Of a DNA stretch of 6,879 nucleotides, positions 1-5,557 are shown piece by piece. The first letter of the stretch is position 1. Each line of letters opens with the position of its first letter. The DNA is from SZUA-430 sp044375275 (lineage in GTDB: Bacteria; Pseudomonadota; Alphaproteobacteria; Micropepsales; Micropepsaceae), in contig JBILMZ010000188.1 in NCBI GenBank assembly GCA_044375275.1, forward strand, positions 1-6,879, given 5' to 3'. Under the pieces are notes generated by a model, which was not told where the DNA came from, did not search any database, and saw only the letters and a list, made by a program, of their open reading frames with translations. The translations under genes were made by a program, and so were the position numbers.

Positions 1-41
1 CCATCGGCAAAACTCAGTTGAGACGTTGTTTTGGCCGCCAT
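1..41 (-). CDS. N-terminus of an unidentified protein, possibly an IS5-like transposase (partial)
   Basis: Only 13 codons and two bases are inside the window; the gene continues off the left edge. It reads MAAKTTSQLSFAD. The start is well supported: the minus strand has AGGAG (complement of 50-54) eight bases before the ATG, a textbook Shine-Dalgarno. An ATG eight bases further upstream opens a different frame that stops after 11 codons. The QLSFAD segment resembles the QLTFAD start of IS5-type transposases, which is the only hint of identity and rests on very few residues. If it is a transposase, an insertion sequence end should lie between the start and about base 130; I could not identify a terminal inverted repeat because the partner end is outside the window. 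Confidence 0.45.
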   Translation of the reverse strand, partial: MAAKTTSQLSFAD

Positions 42-49
42 CGAATCAT

Positions 50-54
50 CTCCT
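50..54 (-). promoter_or_regulatory. Strong ribosome binding site of the left-edge gene
   Basis: The minus strand reads AGGAG, then eight bases, then ATG. This is the clearest Shine-Dalgarno in the window, and it is what decides the start of the partial gene at the left edge. Confidence 0.55.
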
Positions 55-95
55 GGATACCCAAAAACTGAATCACAGATCGATAATTCTGCAAA

Positions 96-117
96 CTTCC
101 CGCTGAAGCGGGGGAAG
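96..117 (-). terminator. Hairpin, probable terminator of the lytic transglycosylase gene
   Basis: On the minus strand, about 16 bases after the TAA stop of the transglycosylase gene, there is an inverted repeat with a CCCGC/GCGGG core around a TTCA loop. The stem continues as CTT/AAG after a two-base bulge and is followed by TTTGC. The position just past the stop and the GC-rich stem fit an intrinsic terminator. The T-run is short, so efficiency is uncertain. Confidence 0.45.
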
Positions 118-132
118 AAACCGGTGGTGAAG

Positions 133-2139
133 TTATGGAGGTTGGCGGCGGAGGGTTAGGTTCAGCTCTCGGGCTTGCAGCGGTTCGCCGAGGCGGTTGG
201 TGTAGGCCATGTCGTTCTCGAGCACGCGCATGACGTAGTTGCGGGTCTCGTCGAAGGGGATCGACTCGATCCAGTCGATGACGTCCACTTTCGGGTCGCG
301 CGGGTCGCCGCGCGTGGCGGTCCAGCTGGTCACGCGGGCTTTTCCTGCGTTGTAGCTGGCGATCGTGAGGACATAGGAACCGGCCAGGCCGTCGAGCAGG
401 TCCTTCACGTGATAGCAGCCGAGCGCGAGGTTGGTTTGCGGCTGGTAGAGATCATTGGCGCCTGTGTAGGTCACGCCATAACGCCTGGCTGCATCCTGTG
501 CGGTGGCGGGCAGCAACTGCATCAGGCCGCGCGCATTGGCAGAACTTGTGGCGGTCGGGTCGAATTCGCTTTCCTGCCGCGTGAGCGCGTGGACGAGGGC
601 GCGTGACACGCCGGCACTCGCGCAGGCCGGTGGCAGGTCGATGAGCGGGTAAAGCTGGTCGGTGCGGATCACGCCCAGGGTCTGCGCCTTCTTCGCGCTG
701 CGCAGCGAACCATAGGTGTTGCCGATGGTTGCAAGACGGGCGCTCAGTGCCGTGGCGCAGCCTGTTGTCTGGCAGACCTCGATGGCGGCATTGGCGAAGG
801 CGTTGGCGCGGCGCGTGTCGCCGATGCCCATCAGCACTTCAGCGGCCAGCGCCAGCTCCGTCGTGTTCTCCGTGGACGGGCTGGAGGTTGGTTTCGGGGA
901 CGCCGGGGAAACCTGGCGCGGGTCCTTCAGCATTTCCTGCGCCAGCCGTCCGTAGAATGTGCCGGGTTCAGCTGCGGCGATGGCGAGCGCCTGCTGCGCC
1001 TTGGCTTCTTCATCGAGGGTGCTGAAGGCGCGTGCCTTCCAGTAGGCTGCCCGGGCGCGCGAGATCGGCGATCGTGCGGCGCCTTCCAGGTTGATGAAAT
1101 GGGTGAGCGCCTGCTTTTCTTCCTCCAGGAAGCGCAGCGCGATCCAGCCGGCGAGGAACTCGGCGTCGAGATAGGCGGAGAGGCTTGCTTCCGGCGTCAC
1201 GCGGGAACGCGCGGCGAGCTTGTAGGCGATTTCGTATTCCTTTGCCTCAAGTGCGTTGCGGGCCGAGAGGTTGTGCTCGGGCCACCAGGCCTGTGCGTTC
1301 GCGAGGGGAAGCGCGCCGCTGGCGTCGACCTGCATCAGCAGGTCCCAGGCATCCGTCGTCTTGCCGGATTTCCTGAGCTGGACGGCCTGGTCGAAGCCGA
1401 GGCTCGCGGCCCAGGCGGGCGTCGTGGCGTCATCCATCGCGTCTTCGATGTCGACGGGCTTTCCGGACTGGATGTCCACGCGTGCGGCGGCCATCGTGCG
1501 TGCATCGTCCGTGAGCAGTGCCAGCATCTCCCGCGCGCCGGTGACATTGCGTCCCCACAATAGCGCGTCTGTGCGGACCAGGTGGTCGGCCTCGGGCAGC
1601 GGCATGGACGAGAAGGTCTTCCAGTCCTGATAGTCGGTGTAGGTCAGCGTCAGTGCGAGCCAGCAGCGTTTGATCGTCGCTAGGGCCTCGGCCTTTTGGC
1701 CCAGCGTAAACTGCTGACGGCTCCAGGCGAGGCAGCCGGCGCTTGTACGTGGCGCGCGCGCCTTGAACCACTCGGCGCCTCGTGTCGCCACCAGGTTTTC
1801 CGACAGCAGCGTTTCCTCGCCGCGCTGCGCGATGGCGCTGCGCCCTGGCCAGTTGGCATGACCGGCGAGGAACTGGCTGATCTCGTCAAATGTCGCGCCC
1901 GACGAGGAAGACGACACGTAGCGCCACTGCACGAGATCGCGCACGACGGGCTGCTCTTTCTCGACGAGCGTGCGGGCGCCGATCCAGTCCTTGGCATCCT
2001 GCGCCGTGAAGGCTCTCGACAGGGGAGTGTCCGGTTTGCTGTCGGCGGCTGGCGCAACCCATGCGCCGGCCATCATTGCCGTGACGGCGAGCATGGCAAG
2101 GATGGCGCGACGCATCGCGTCTGAAATCAGGGGAAGCAT
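133..2139 (-). CDS. Soluble lytic murein transglycosylase (Slt70-like, SLT domain)
   Basis: The enzyme cleaves the glycosidic bond between MurNAc and GlcNAc in peptidoglycan, forming 1,6-anhydro-MurNAc, and acts in the periplasm. From the ATG at 2139 the product is 668 residues. An N-terminal signal peptide (AMRRAILAMLAVTAMMAGAW, residues 8-27) has a likely cleavage site near VAPA-AD, residues 28-33. A long Ala-rich helical region follows, as in the superhelical U/L domains of Slt70. The C-terminal catalytic domain has RQESEFD with the catalytic Glu at residue 523, then GLMQLLPATA, then ASYNAG, then YVMRVLEN. The length fits the family. No start has a good Shine-Dalgarno: a GTG at 2202 would add 21 residues ahead of the signal peptide and is unlikely, while ATG 2115 (MRRAIL) is also plausible. 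The gene stands alone in its direction, about 190 bases downstream of the ArsR operon. Confidence 0.93.
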   Translation of the reverse strand: MLPLISDAMRRAILAMLAVTAMMAGAWVAPAADSKPDTPLSRAFTAQDAKDWIGARTLVEKEQPVVRDLVQWRYVSSSSSGATFDEISQFLAGHANWPGRSAIAQRGEETLLSENLVATRGAEWFKARAPRTSAGCLAWSRQQFTLGQKAEALATIKRCWLALTLTYTDYQDWKTFSSMPLPEADHLVRTDALLWGRNVTGAREMLALLTDDARTMAAARVDIQSGKPVDIEDAMDDATTPAWAASLGFDQAVQLRKSGKTTDAWDLLMQVDASGALPLANAQAWWPEHNLSARNALEAKEYEIAYKLAARSRVTPEASLSAYLDAEFLAGWIALRFLEEEKQALTHFINLEGAARSPISRARAAYWKARAFSTLDEEAKAQQALAIAAAEPGTFYGRLAQEMLKDPRQVSPASPKPTSSPSTENTTELALAAEVLMGIGDTRRANAFANAAIEVCQTTGCATALSARLATIGNTYGSLRSAKKAQTLGVIRTDQLYPLIDLPPACASAGVSRALVHALTRQESEFDPTATSSANARGLMQLLPATAQDAARRYGVTYTGANDLYQPQTNLALGCYHVKDLLDGLAGSYVLTIASYNAGKARVTSWTATRGDPRDPKVDVIDWIESIPFDETRNYVMRVLENDMAYTNRLGEPLQARELNLTLRRQPP

Positions 2140-2230
2140 GTTGCCGGGTTCTTGCCTGCTGGACCGTAGGAGGCCGCAATCTGGCCTGTGGCGGCAGTTC
2201 ACGCAAGCCGGGGGATTTGGTGGGCGAGTG

Positions 2231-2311
2231 ATTGAACACGAAGCGCACGGAGGTCACGAAACGGACGGGTTTGCCTCAAATTCGTGTACTTCGTGCACTT
2301 CGTGTTTCATT
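2231..2311. repeat. Long palindromic intergenic repeat, copy 1 (degenerate)
   Basis: This is an inverted repeat with arms at about 2236-2260 and 2281-2306, separated by a loop of about 20 bases. Within each arm a 9-base unit occurs three times: AACACGAAG, CGCACGGAG, GTCACGAAA on the left, and TTCGTGTAC, TTCGTGCAC, TTCGTGTTT on the right. About 21 of 25 arm positions pair. It shares its arms with the repeat at 3097-3178, but the loops are unrelated. It lies between the end of the membrane protein gene (stop at 2329) and the transglycosylase gene. It has no T-run, so it is not a classical terminator. It is probably a member of a dispersed repeat family. Confidence 0.8.
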
Positions 2312-2328
2312 TCTGATCGGCAGTTCCG

Positions 2329-2709
2329 TCAGATGGTGGCTTGCGGGTCCTGGCGTGTGGTGAGGCAGTAGATCAGGACGAGGGCGAGGGCGCCGCCGGT
2401 GACGGCGAGCTCTGCGGTGATGGCCATGTCGACGGGGAGCAGGGCGCCGCCGGCGGCGGAGGCGAGGCCTGCGAGGGTGAAGGCCCAGCCTGAGAAGCGT
2501 CGTGCGGTGCGCGCGCTTGCTGACTGGATGATCGCCTTCGGGATCTCGTTGCCGAACCAGGCGAGCGCGAGGCCGGCCAGAATGATGGCGGCGCGGACTG
2601 ACATGTCGCCGCTCACCATTCCTTCGGCCTCAGCCCAGTTCAGGCCAAGCGTGACTGCAATGATCGTGGTCGCAATGGCGAGGCCCGCATAAATCTTTCC
2701 CGTGCTCAT
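2329..2709 (-). CDS. Small four-helix membrane protein, possibly SdpI-like, in an operon with an ArsR regulator
   Basis: The product is a 126-residue integral membrane protein with four hydrophobic segments at about residues 6-23, 38-54, 73-92 and 97-116. The short polar tail is TTRQDPQATI. It starts with ATG at 2709, overlapping the stop of the upstream arsR-type gene in an ATGA junction, so translation is probably coupled. In Bacillus, SdpR is partnered with the membrane protein SdpI. Two stretches here, WFGNEIPK (51-58) and RTARRFSGWAFTLAGL (67-82), recall the GNxxPK and THRxxGxxF segments of SdpI-family proteins. The protein is much shorter than SdpI (about 200 residues). The link to SdpI is therefore an inference from context and weak motifs. 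The safe call is a membrane protein of unknown function that its ArsR partner probably co-regulates. Confidence 0.8.
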   Translation of the reverse strand: MSTGKIYAGLAIATTIIAVTLGLNWAEAEGMVSGDMSVRAAIILAGLALAWFGNEIPKAIIQSASARTARRFSGWAFTLAGLASAAGGALLPVDMAITAELAVTGGALALVLIYCLTTRQDPQATI

Positions 2710-3014
2710 GATCGTGAACTCCTTCTAGTGGACCCTGTTGGTCCCTTGCTTTCGACACCAATTCCCAAGGCGGTTGCGAAACCCATCCATGCGTCTTCGA
2801 GCACGGAGAGGTTGATGTGGTAGGTGACGGACTTGCCGTCCTTCACTGCGCTGATCAGGTTTGCTTCGCGCAGCACGTTGAAGTGGGCGGACATGGTGGG
2901 CTTCGACACGTCGAAGTGGTCAGCCAGGTCGCCAGCCGTCATCGGCTTCTTTCGCAGGAGTTCCAGCACGCGGCGGCGCGTCGGATCTGCGAGGGCTTTG
3001 AAGATGCTGCTCAT
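2706..3014 (-). CDS. ArsR-family (SdpR-like) autorepressor
   Basis: The product is a 102-residue winged helix-turn-helix protein. The N-terminus SIFKALADPTRRRVLELL (residues 3-20) is the hallmark start of ArsR proteins and is especially close to Bacillus SdpR. The recognition region MTAGDLADHFDVSKPTMSAH (25-44) and the wing ISAVKDGKSVTYHIN (54-68) follow. There is no cysteine in the protein and no ELCVCDL-type metal site, so a metal sensor of the ArsR/SmtB type is unlikely; the family's SdpR branch responds instead to its membrane partner. The C-terminal tail after about residue 87 is polar and probably disordered. The start is fixed by family alignment, not by a Shine-Dalgarno, since none is present. 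It is the first gene of a two-gene operon, with a palindromic operator in its promoter that suggests autorepression. Confidence 0.92.
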   Translation of the reverse strand: MSSIFKALADPTRRRVLELLRKKPMTAGDLADHFDVSKPTMSAHFNVLREANLISAVKDGKSVTYHINLSVLEDAWMGFATALGIGVESKGPTGSTRRSSRS

Positions 3015-3020
3015 GTTTTT

Positions 3021-3050
3021 ATAATTAGCTAATCATCTAAATGATGTCAA
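3021..3050 (-). promoter_or_regulatory. Promoter of the ArsR/membrane-protein operon, likely leaderless
   Basis: The minus strand carries a perfect -35 TTGACA (complement of 3045-3050). After an 18-base spacer comes AATTAT (complement of 3021-3026), four of six matches to the -10 consensus; the one-base-shifted TAATTA gives a 17-base spacer. Only six bases (AAAAAC) separate the -10 from the ATG at 3014, so transcription would start at or next to the A of the start codon. There is no Shine-Dalgarno, which agrees with a leaderless message. The AT-rich stretch stands out against the GC-rich surroundings. Confidence 0.65.
3025..3040. promoter_or_regulatory. Candidate operator of the ArsR-type repressor
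   Basis: This is a 16-base imperfect palindrome, TTAGCTAATCATCTAA, symmetric at 12 of 16 positions, with TTAG at one end and CTAA at the other. A perfect 10-base palindrome, ATTAGCTAAT, overlaps it at 3024-3033. It fills most of the spacer and touches the -10 element of the arsR promoter, so a bound repressor would exclude RNA polymerase. TTAG/CTAA-type inverted repeats are usual operators for ArsR proteins. The assignment is an inference from symmetry and position. Confidence 0.55.
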
Positions 3051-3096
3051 GCCTGAGGTTTCAGCGGTTCAATTTCGTTGCGGAGGGGAGAAAGGG

Positions 3097-3178
3097 ATTT
3101 GAACACGAAGGCCACGAAGCACACGAAAACCGGTGGCAGCAGAAACCTTCGTGCACTTCGTGGCCTTCGTGTTCAAAT
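3097..3178. repeat. Long palindromic intergenic repeat, copy 2 (near perfect)
   Basis: The arms are 3097-3127 and 3148-3178, with a 20-base loop. They pair at 29 of 31 positions, and the outer 23 pairs are perfect. Each arm contains three 9-base units: AACACGAAG, GCCACGAAG, CACACGAAA on the left, and the reverse complement pattern CTTCGTGCA, CTTCGTGGC, CTTCGTGTT on the right. Read as codons, such units give the HEGHEVHE-like peptides of spurious ORFs. The copy lies between the divergent arsR and htrA-type genes. It has no T-run and lacks the GTAG signature of classical REP elements. Bases 3179-3331, between this repeat and the protease start, hold no gene that I can support; a short direct repeat, TTGGCTTCGC (3184-3193 and 3230-3239), is the only structure seen there. 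Confidence 0.88.
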
Positions 3179-3331
3179 TTCAGTTGGCTTCGCCAGCGAA
3201 CGGGACATCGTGAGAGGGAAGCTGGCGCGTTGGCTTCGCTTGTCGGTTGCAAAGTGGGGGGTGGGGTGATCGGTTTCTTGCTGCGGCGGCGCAAATCCAT
3301 CAGCATTCGCGGCTTCTGACCGGGTGATGGA

Positions 3332-4729
3332 ATGCGCAGGGTTTTGCTGGGTGTGGTGATCGTGCTTGCCGTCGTGGCGGGCACTTATGTCTTCCGGAAC
3401 GAGATTGTCGAGCAAGCGCGGCAGCTGCATCCGGCGCTCGGCGATGCGCTGGCGCAAGACCGTTCGGGACCGTTTGCAGCGATCGTGAAGCGGGTGTCGC
3501 CGGCCGTTGTCACCATCATGTCGAAGGCGAAAGACCCGAAGTACAATGCCATTGGCTCGGGGTTCGTGATTGATGCCGAGGGGTACATCGTCACGAATGA
3601 CCATGTCATCAACAATGCTGACAGGATCGAAGTCCACTTTGCCGACGGCACAAAGACGCCGGCGGTGCTCGTTGGAACGGACAAGCCGACGGACGTCGCG
3701 CTGCTCAAGGTCAGCGTGGAGCGGCCGCTGGTGCATGTGCATTTCGGTGATGACAAGAAGATGGAAGTAGGTGACTGGGTGATTGCCATCGGCAGTCCGG
3801 ATTTCAAGCCGGGGACGGTCACGGCCGGTATCCTGTCGGCGAAGGGCCGGGATGGCGTGGATGGTGGCTCGCAGTTCACCGCCTATCTGCAGATTGATGC
3901 CGCCATCAACCATGGAAACTCCGGCGGTCCGACCTTCAACATGGCGGGCGAAGTGATCGGCGTAAACACGCTGGCGAGCTACAACACCATCGATCCGAAA
4001 ACCGGTGTGGGAGAGCGAAACGAGGGGCTGGGATTTGCGATCCCATCGTCGACTGTTTCGGTTGTGGTGCAGGGGTTGCGCAGCGGGCGCTTCAATCGCG
4101 GCCTGCTCGGCGTTGTCCTGGCCCGCTTGAGCGATGACGATGCGGTTGCGCTGGGCCTGAAGGGGCGATTGGGGGCGCTGGTTACGAATGTTGTTGGAGC
4201 CAGTCCGGCCGAGAAGGCGGGCTTGCGGAGGAACGACGTGATCCTGAAAGTTGACGGGTCGGCGGTGGAAAGCGATCTCGATTGTCTGCGGAAGATCTCG
4301 CTGCTGCAGCCAGGCCAGACGGCCGTCTTCACGATCTGGCGGGACAAGGCCGAGATGGAGTTCAGCATCACGGTTGTCAGTCGCGACACGCTGGTACAGG
4401 CGCAGCTTGCGCCGGTGCCGAGCGCGCCGGCTTCGGTTGCCTTCGAGGCGATGGGTGTCACGTTGCGCGATGCGCCGCTGCCGCTTGTCCCGAGCCGCAC
4501 GGCGACGGGTGTGTTCGTCGAGCATGCCAGCGCTTCCCAGGGCAGCAACGGTATGCGTCCGGGTGATCGCATCACCGGTGTCGGCAGCCTGTCCGTCATG
4601 ACACTCGCCGACGTGGAAGCCGCGCTTCAGGCAGCCAAGGCACGCAATGACGAAGCCGTGATCGTCTATGTCGAAAGCCCGATGGGCGGACGGCGGCATG
4701 TGTCGGTGCGGCTGAACAACAACCCGTGA
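3332..4729 (+). CDS. Membrane-anchored HtrA/Do-family serine endoprotease with two PDZ domains
   Basis: This is a periplasmic quality-control protease of 465 residues. Residues 4-21 are a hydrophobic N-terminal segment with no convincing signal-peptidase site, so the protein is probably anchored in the inner membrane. The trypsin-like domain (about 45-250) has an intact triad: His91 in TNDHVI, Asp121 in TDVALLKV, and Ser197 in GNSGGP. The typical GLGFAIPSS segment is at 232-240. PDZ1 spans about 255-350 (RGLLGVVL, then SPAEKAGLRRNDVILKVDG). PDZ2 spans about 372-462 (GMRPGDRITGVGS). The length and two PDZ domains match DegP/DegQ-type proteins rather than single-PDZ DegS. The ATG at 3332 gives the hydrophobic start directly, and only a weak GGTGATGG precedes it. 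The stop codon lies within the downstream inverted repeat. The gene stands alone, so I do not choose between degP and degQ. Confidence 0.93.
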   Translation: MRRVLLGVVIVLAVVAGTYVFRNEIVEQARQLHPALGDALAQDRSGPFAAIVKRVSPAVVTIMSKAKDPKYNAIGSGFVIDAEGYIVTNDHVINNADRIEVHFADGTKTPAVLVGTDKPTDVALLKVSVERPLVHVHFGDDKKMEVGDWVIAIGSPDFKPGTVTAGILSAKGRDGVDGGSQFTAYLQIDAAINHGNSGGPTFNMAGEVIGVNTLASYNTIDPKTGVGERNEGLGFAIPSSTVSVVVQGLRSGRFNRGLLGVVLARLSDDDAVALGLKGRLGALVTNVVGASPAEKAGLRRNDVILKVDGSAVESDLDCLRKISLLQPGQTAVFTIWRDKAEMEFSITVVSRDTLVQAQLAPVPSAPASVAFEAMGVTLRDAPLPLVPSRTATGVFVEHASASQGSNGMRPGDRITGVGSLSVMTLADVEAALQAAKARNDEAVIVYVESPMGGRRHVSVRLNNNP

Positions 4730-4806
4730 CAGTGCACTTGTTTCAAGCCACGCCCTGATCCTGCGCGTTTTCCATCGGGAAATGAGTGCACTGTCACGGG
4801 TTTTTT
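4721..4806 (+). terminator. Strong long-stem terminator of the HtrA-type protease gene
   Basis: An 18-base perfect inverted repeat, AACCCGTGACAGTGCACT (4721-4738) and its complement at 4785-4802, is followed by six Ts (4801-4806). The pairing continues inward through 4739-4744 with 4779-4784 (two G-U and four Watson-Crick pairs), giving a possible 24-pair stem with a 34-base loop. The left arm includes the last two codons and the TGA stop of the protease gene. The converging minus-strand gene ends four bases after the T-run. The stem is long for an intrinsic terminator, so it could also be a repeat element that was captured as one. Confidence 0.75.
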
Positions 4807-4809
4807 GAG

Positions 4810-5373
4810 CTACTTGCCCTTGCCCAGCAGGTCGTCGAGCGTGCGGATCGCGGGCTTGCCGTTCGCGACGCTGCGGATCTTCACGGTGCGGCCCTTGAAG
4901 ATCGATGTCTGCAGGTGCTGCAGGAACTTCTTCAGGTACTGCGCCTCGCCGGGGACGGCGATGATCCAGACGATGTCACCGCTCGTCCATTCCTGCGGCT
5001 TGAGCATCATTGGCTTGTCGAGGTTCGACGAGAGGCGCGCATCCACGGCGGGGGAGACGCGGGCCCAAAGCGCGGCAGCGACCGGGAACATGCGGCCGGG
5101 AGCAGGTGCGCCCTCCTTCTTCTCGCCGGCAGGTGTTGTTCCCTGCGCGAGTTGCCACTGGCCTGCGAGGATGGCCGGCATGACAAGCCACTCGAGGTCG
5201 GCGATCTTCATGACGCGGAACTTCGGGTCGCGGATCATCAGCGCCACGATGTTGGACAGGGCGGCGGCGCGTTGCGCCTGCGCGGCGTTCGCGTTGGTCA
5301 TGGCCTTGGCGGGCTGAGGTGCTGCAGCGGTCTTGGCCGCAGTCTTTGCGGCGGCTTTGGGCTTGTCATTCAT
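4810..5373 (-). CDS. HlyC-like toxin-activating lysine acyltransferase homologue lacking the catalytic His
   Basis: HlyC-family enzymes move a fatty acyl group from acyl-carrier protein to internal lysines of RTX proteins in the cytoplasm. This 187-residue protein has the family layout. Residues 49-68 (DPKFRVMKIADLEWLVMPAI) match the HlyC region SPLHRNW...VLPAI. QEWTSGD at 127-133 matches the HlyC segment EDWTSGD, including the catalytic Asp (D133). A basic helix (KKFLQHLQTSIFKG) and a C-terminal strand region follow. In this alignment the catalytic His falls on Phe52 (codon TTC at 5218-5220), and the only His in the whole protein is His153, far away. The N-terminal 35 residues are Ala/Lys/Pro-rich and probably disordered, and about 12 extra residues (TPAGEKKEGAPAPG region) separate the two motifs. 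No RTX protein gene is nearby. The ATG at 5373 has only a weak purine-rich site upstream. I am confident of the family but not of the activity. Confidence 0.8.
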   Translation of the reverse strand: MNDKPKAAAKTAAKTAAAPQPAKAMTNANAAQAQRAAALSNIVALMIRDPKFRVMKIADLEWLVMPAILAGQWQLAQGTTPAGEKKEGAPAPGRMFPVAAALWARVSPAVDARLSSNLDKPMMLKPQEWTSGDIVWIIAVPGEAQYLKKFLQHLQTSIFKGRTVKIRSVANGKPAIRTLDDLLGKGK

Positions 5374-5557
5374 GGTTTTCTTTTCCCCATTGGAATTGAG
5401 CGTGCCTGCGTCTGGCGCGACGCGATTCTGCGAGACAGAGGCGCGGTCTTACACGCGGCACGCCGGGCGGGCAACAAAGCGTCGGCAGTTGTTGACAAGC
5501 GGGTGGTCCCGGGCGCACGCAGGAGCATCGTAAGGTACGTGAGGTTGCAACCGGTAG
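5374..5557. other. Divergent intergenic region with no clear elements
   Basis: These 184 bases separate the divergently transcribed HlyC-like and kinase genes and must hold the promoters of both. An isolated TTGACA at 5492-5497 has no acceptable -10 at 16-19 bases. I see no repeat or RNA structure that I can support. Confidence 0.4.

Noticed and set aside
3097..3178. CRISPR-like array
   Set aside because: The 9-base units are adjacent with no spacers and are arranged as a single inverted repeat; no cas genes are present.
3061..3384. Open frames giving EHEGHEVHE-like peptides across the palindrome
   Set aside because: The peptide repeats are a by-product of the 9-base period of the palindromic repeat, and similar frames occur on both strands.
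3173..4699. A 508-residue open frame on the minus strand across the HtrA protease gene
   Set aside because: It is exactly antisense to a gene with an intact catalytic triad, it is rich in His, Arg and Asp as expected from the reverse of GC-rich codons, and it shows no recognisable domain.
5492..5520. Promoter with TTGACA at 5492-5497
   Set aside because: The bases 16-19 downstream are GC-rich (around 5514-5522) with nothing like a -10 hexamer, so the match is probably chance.
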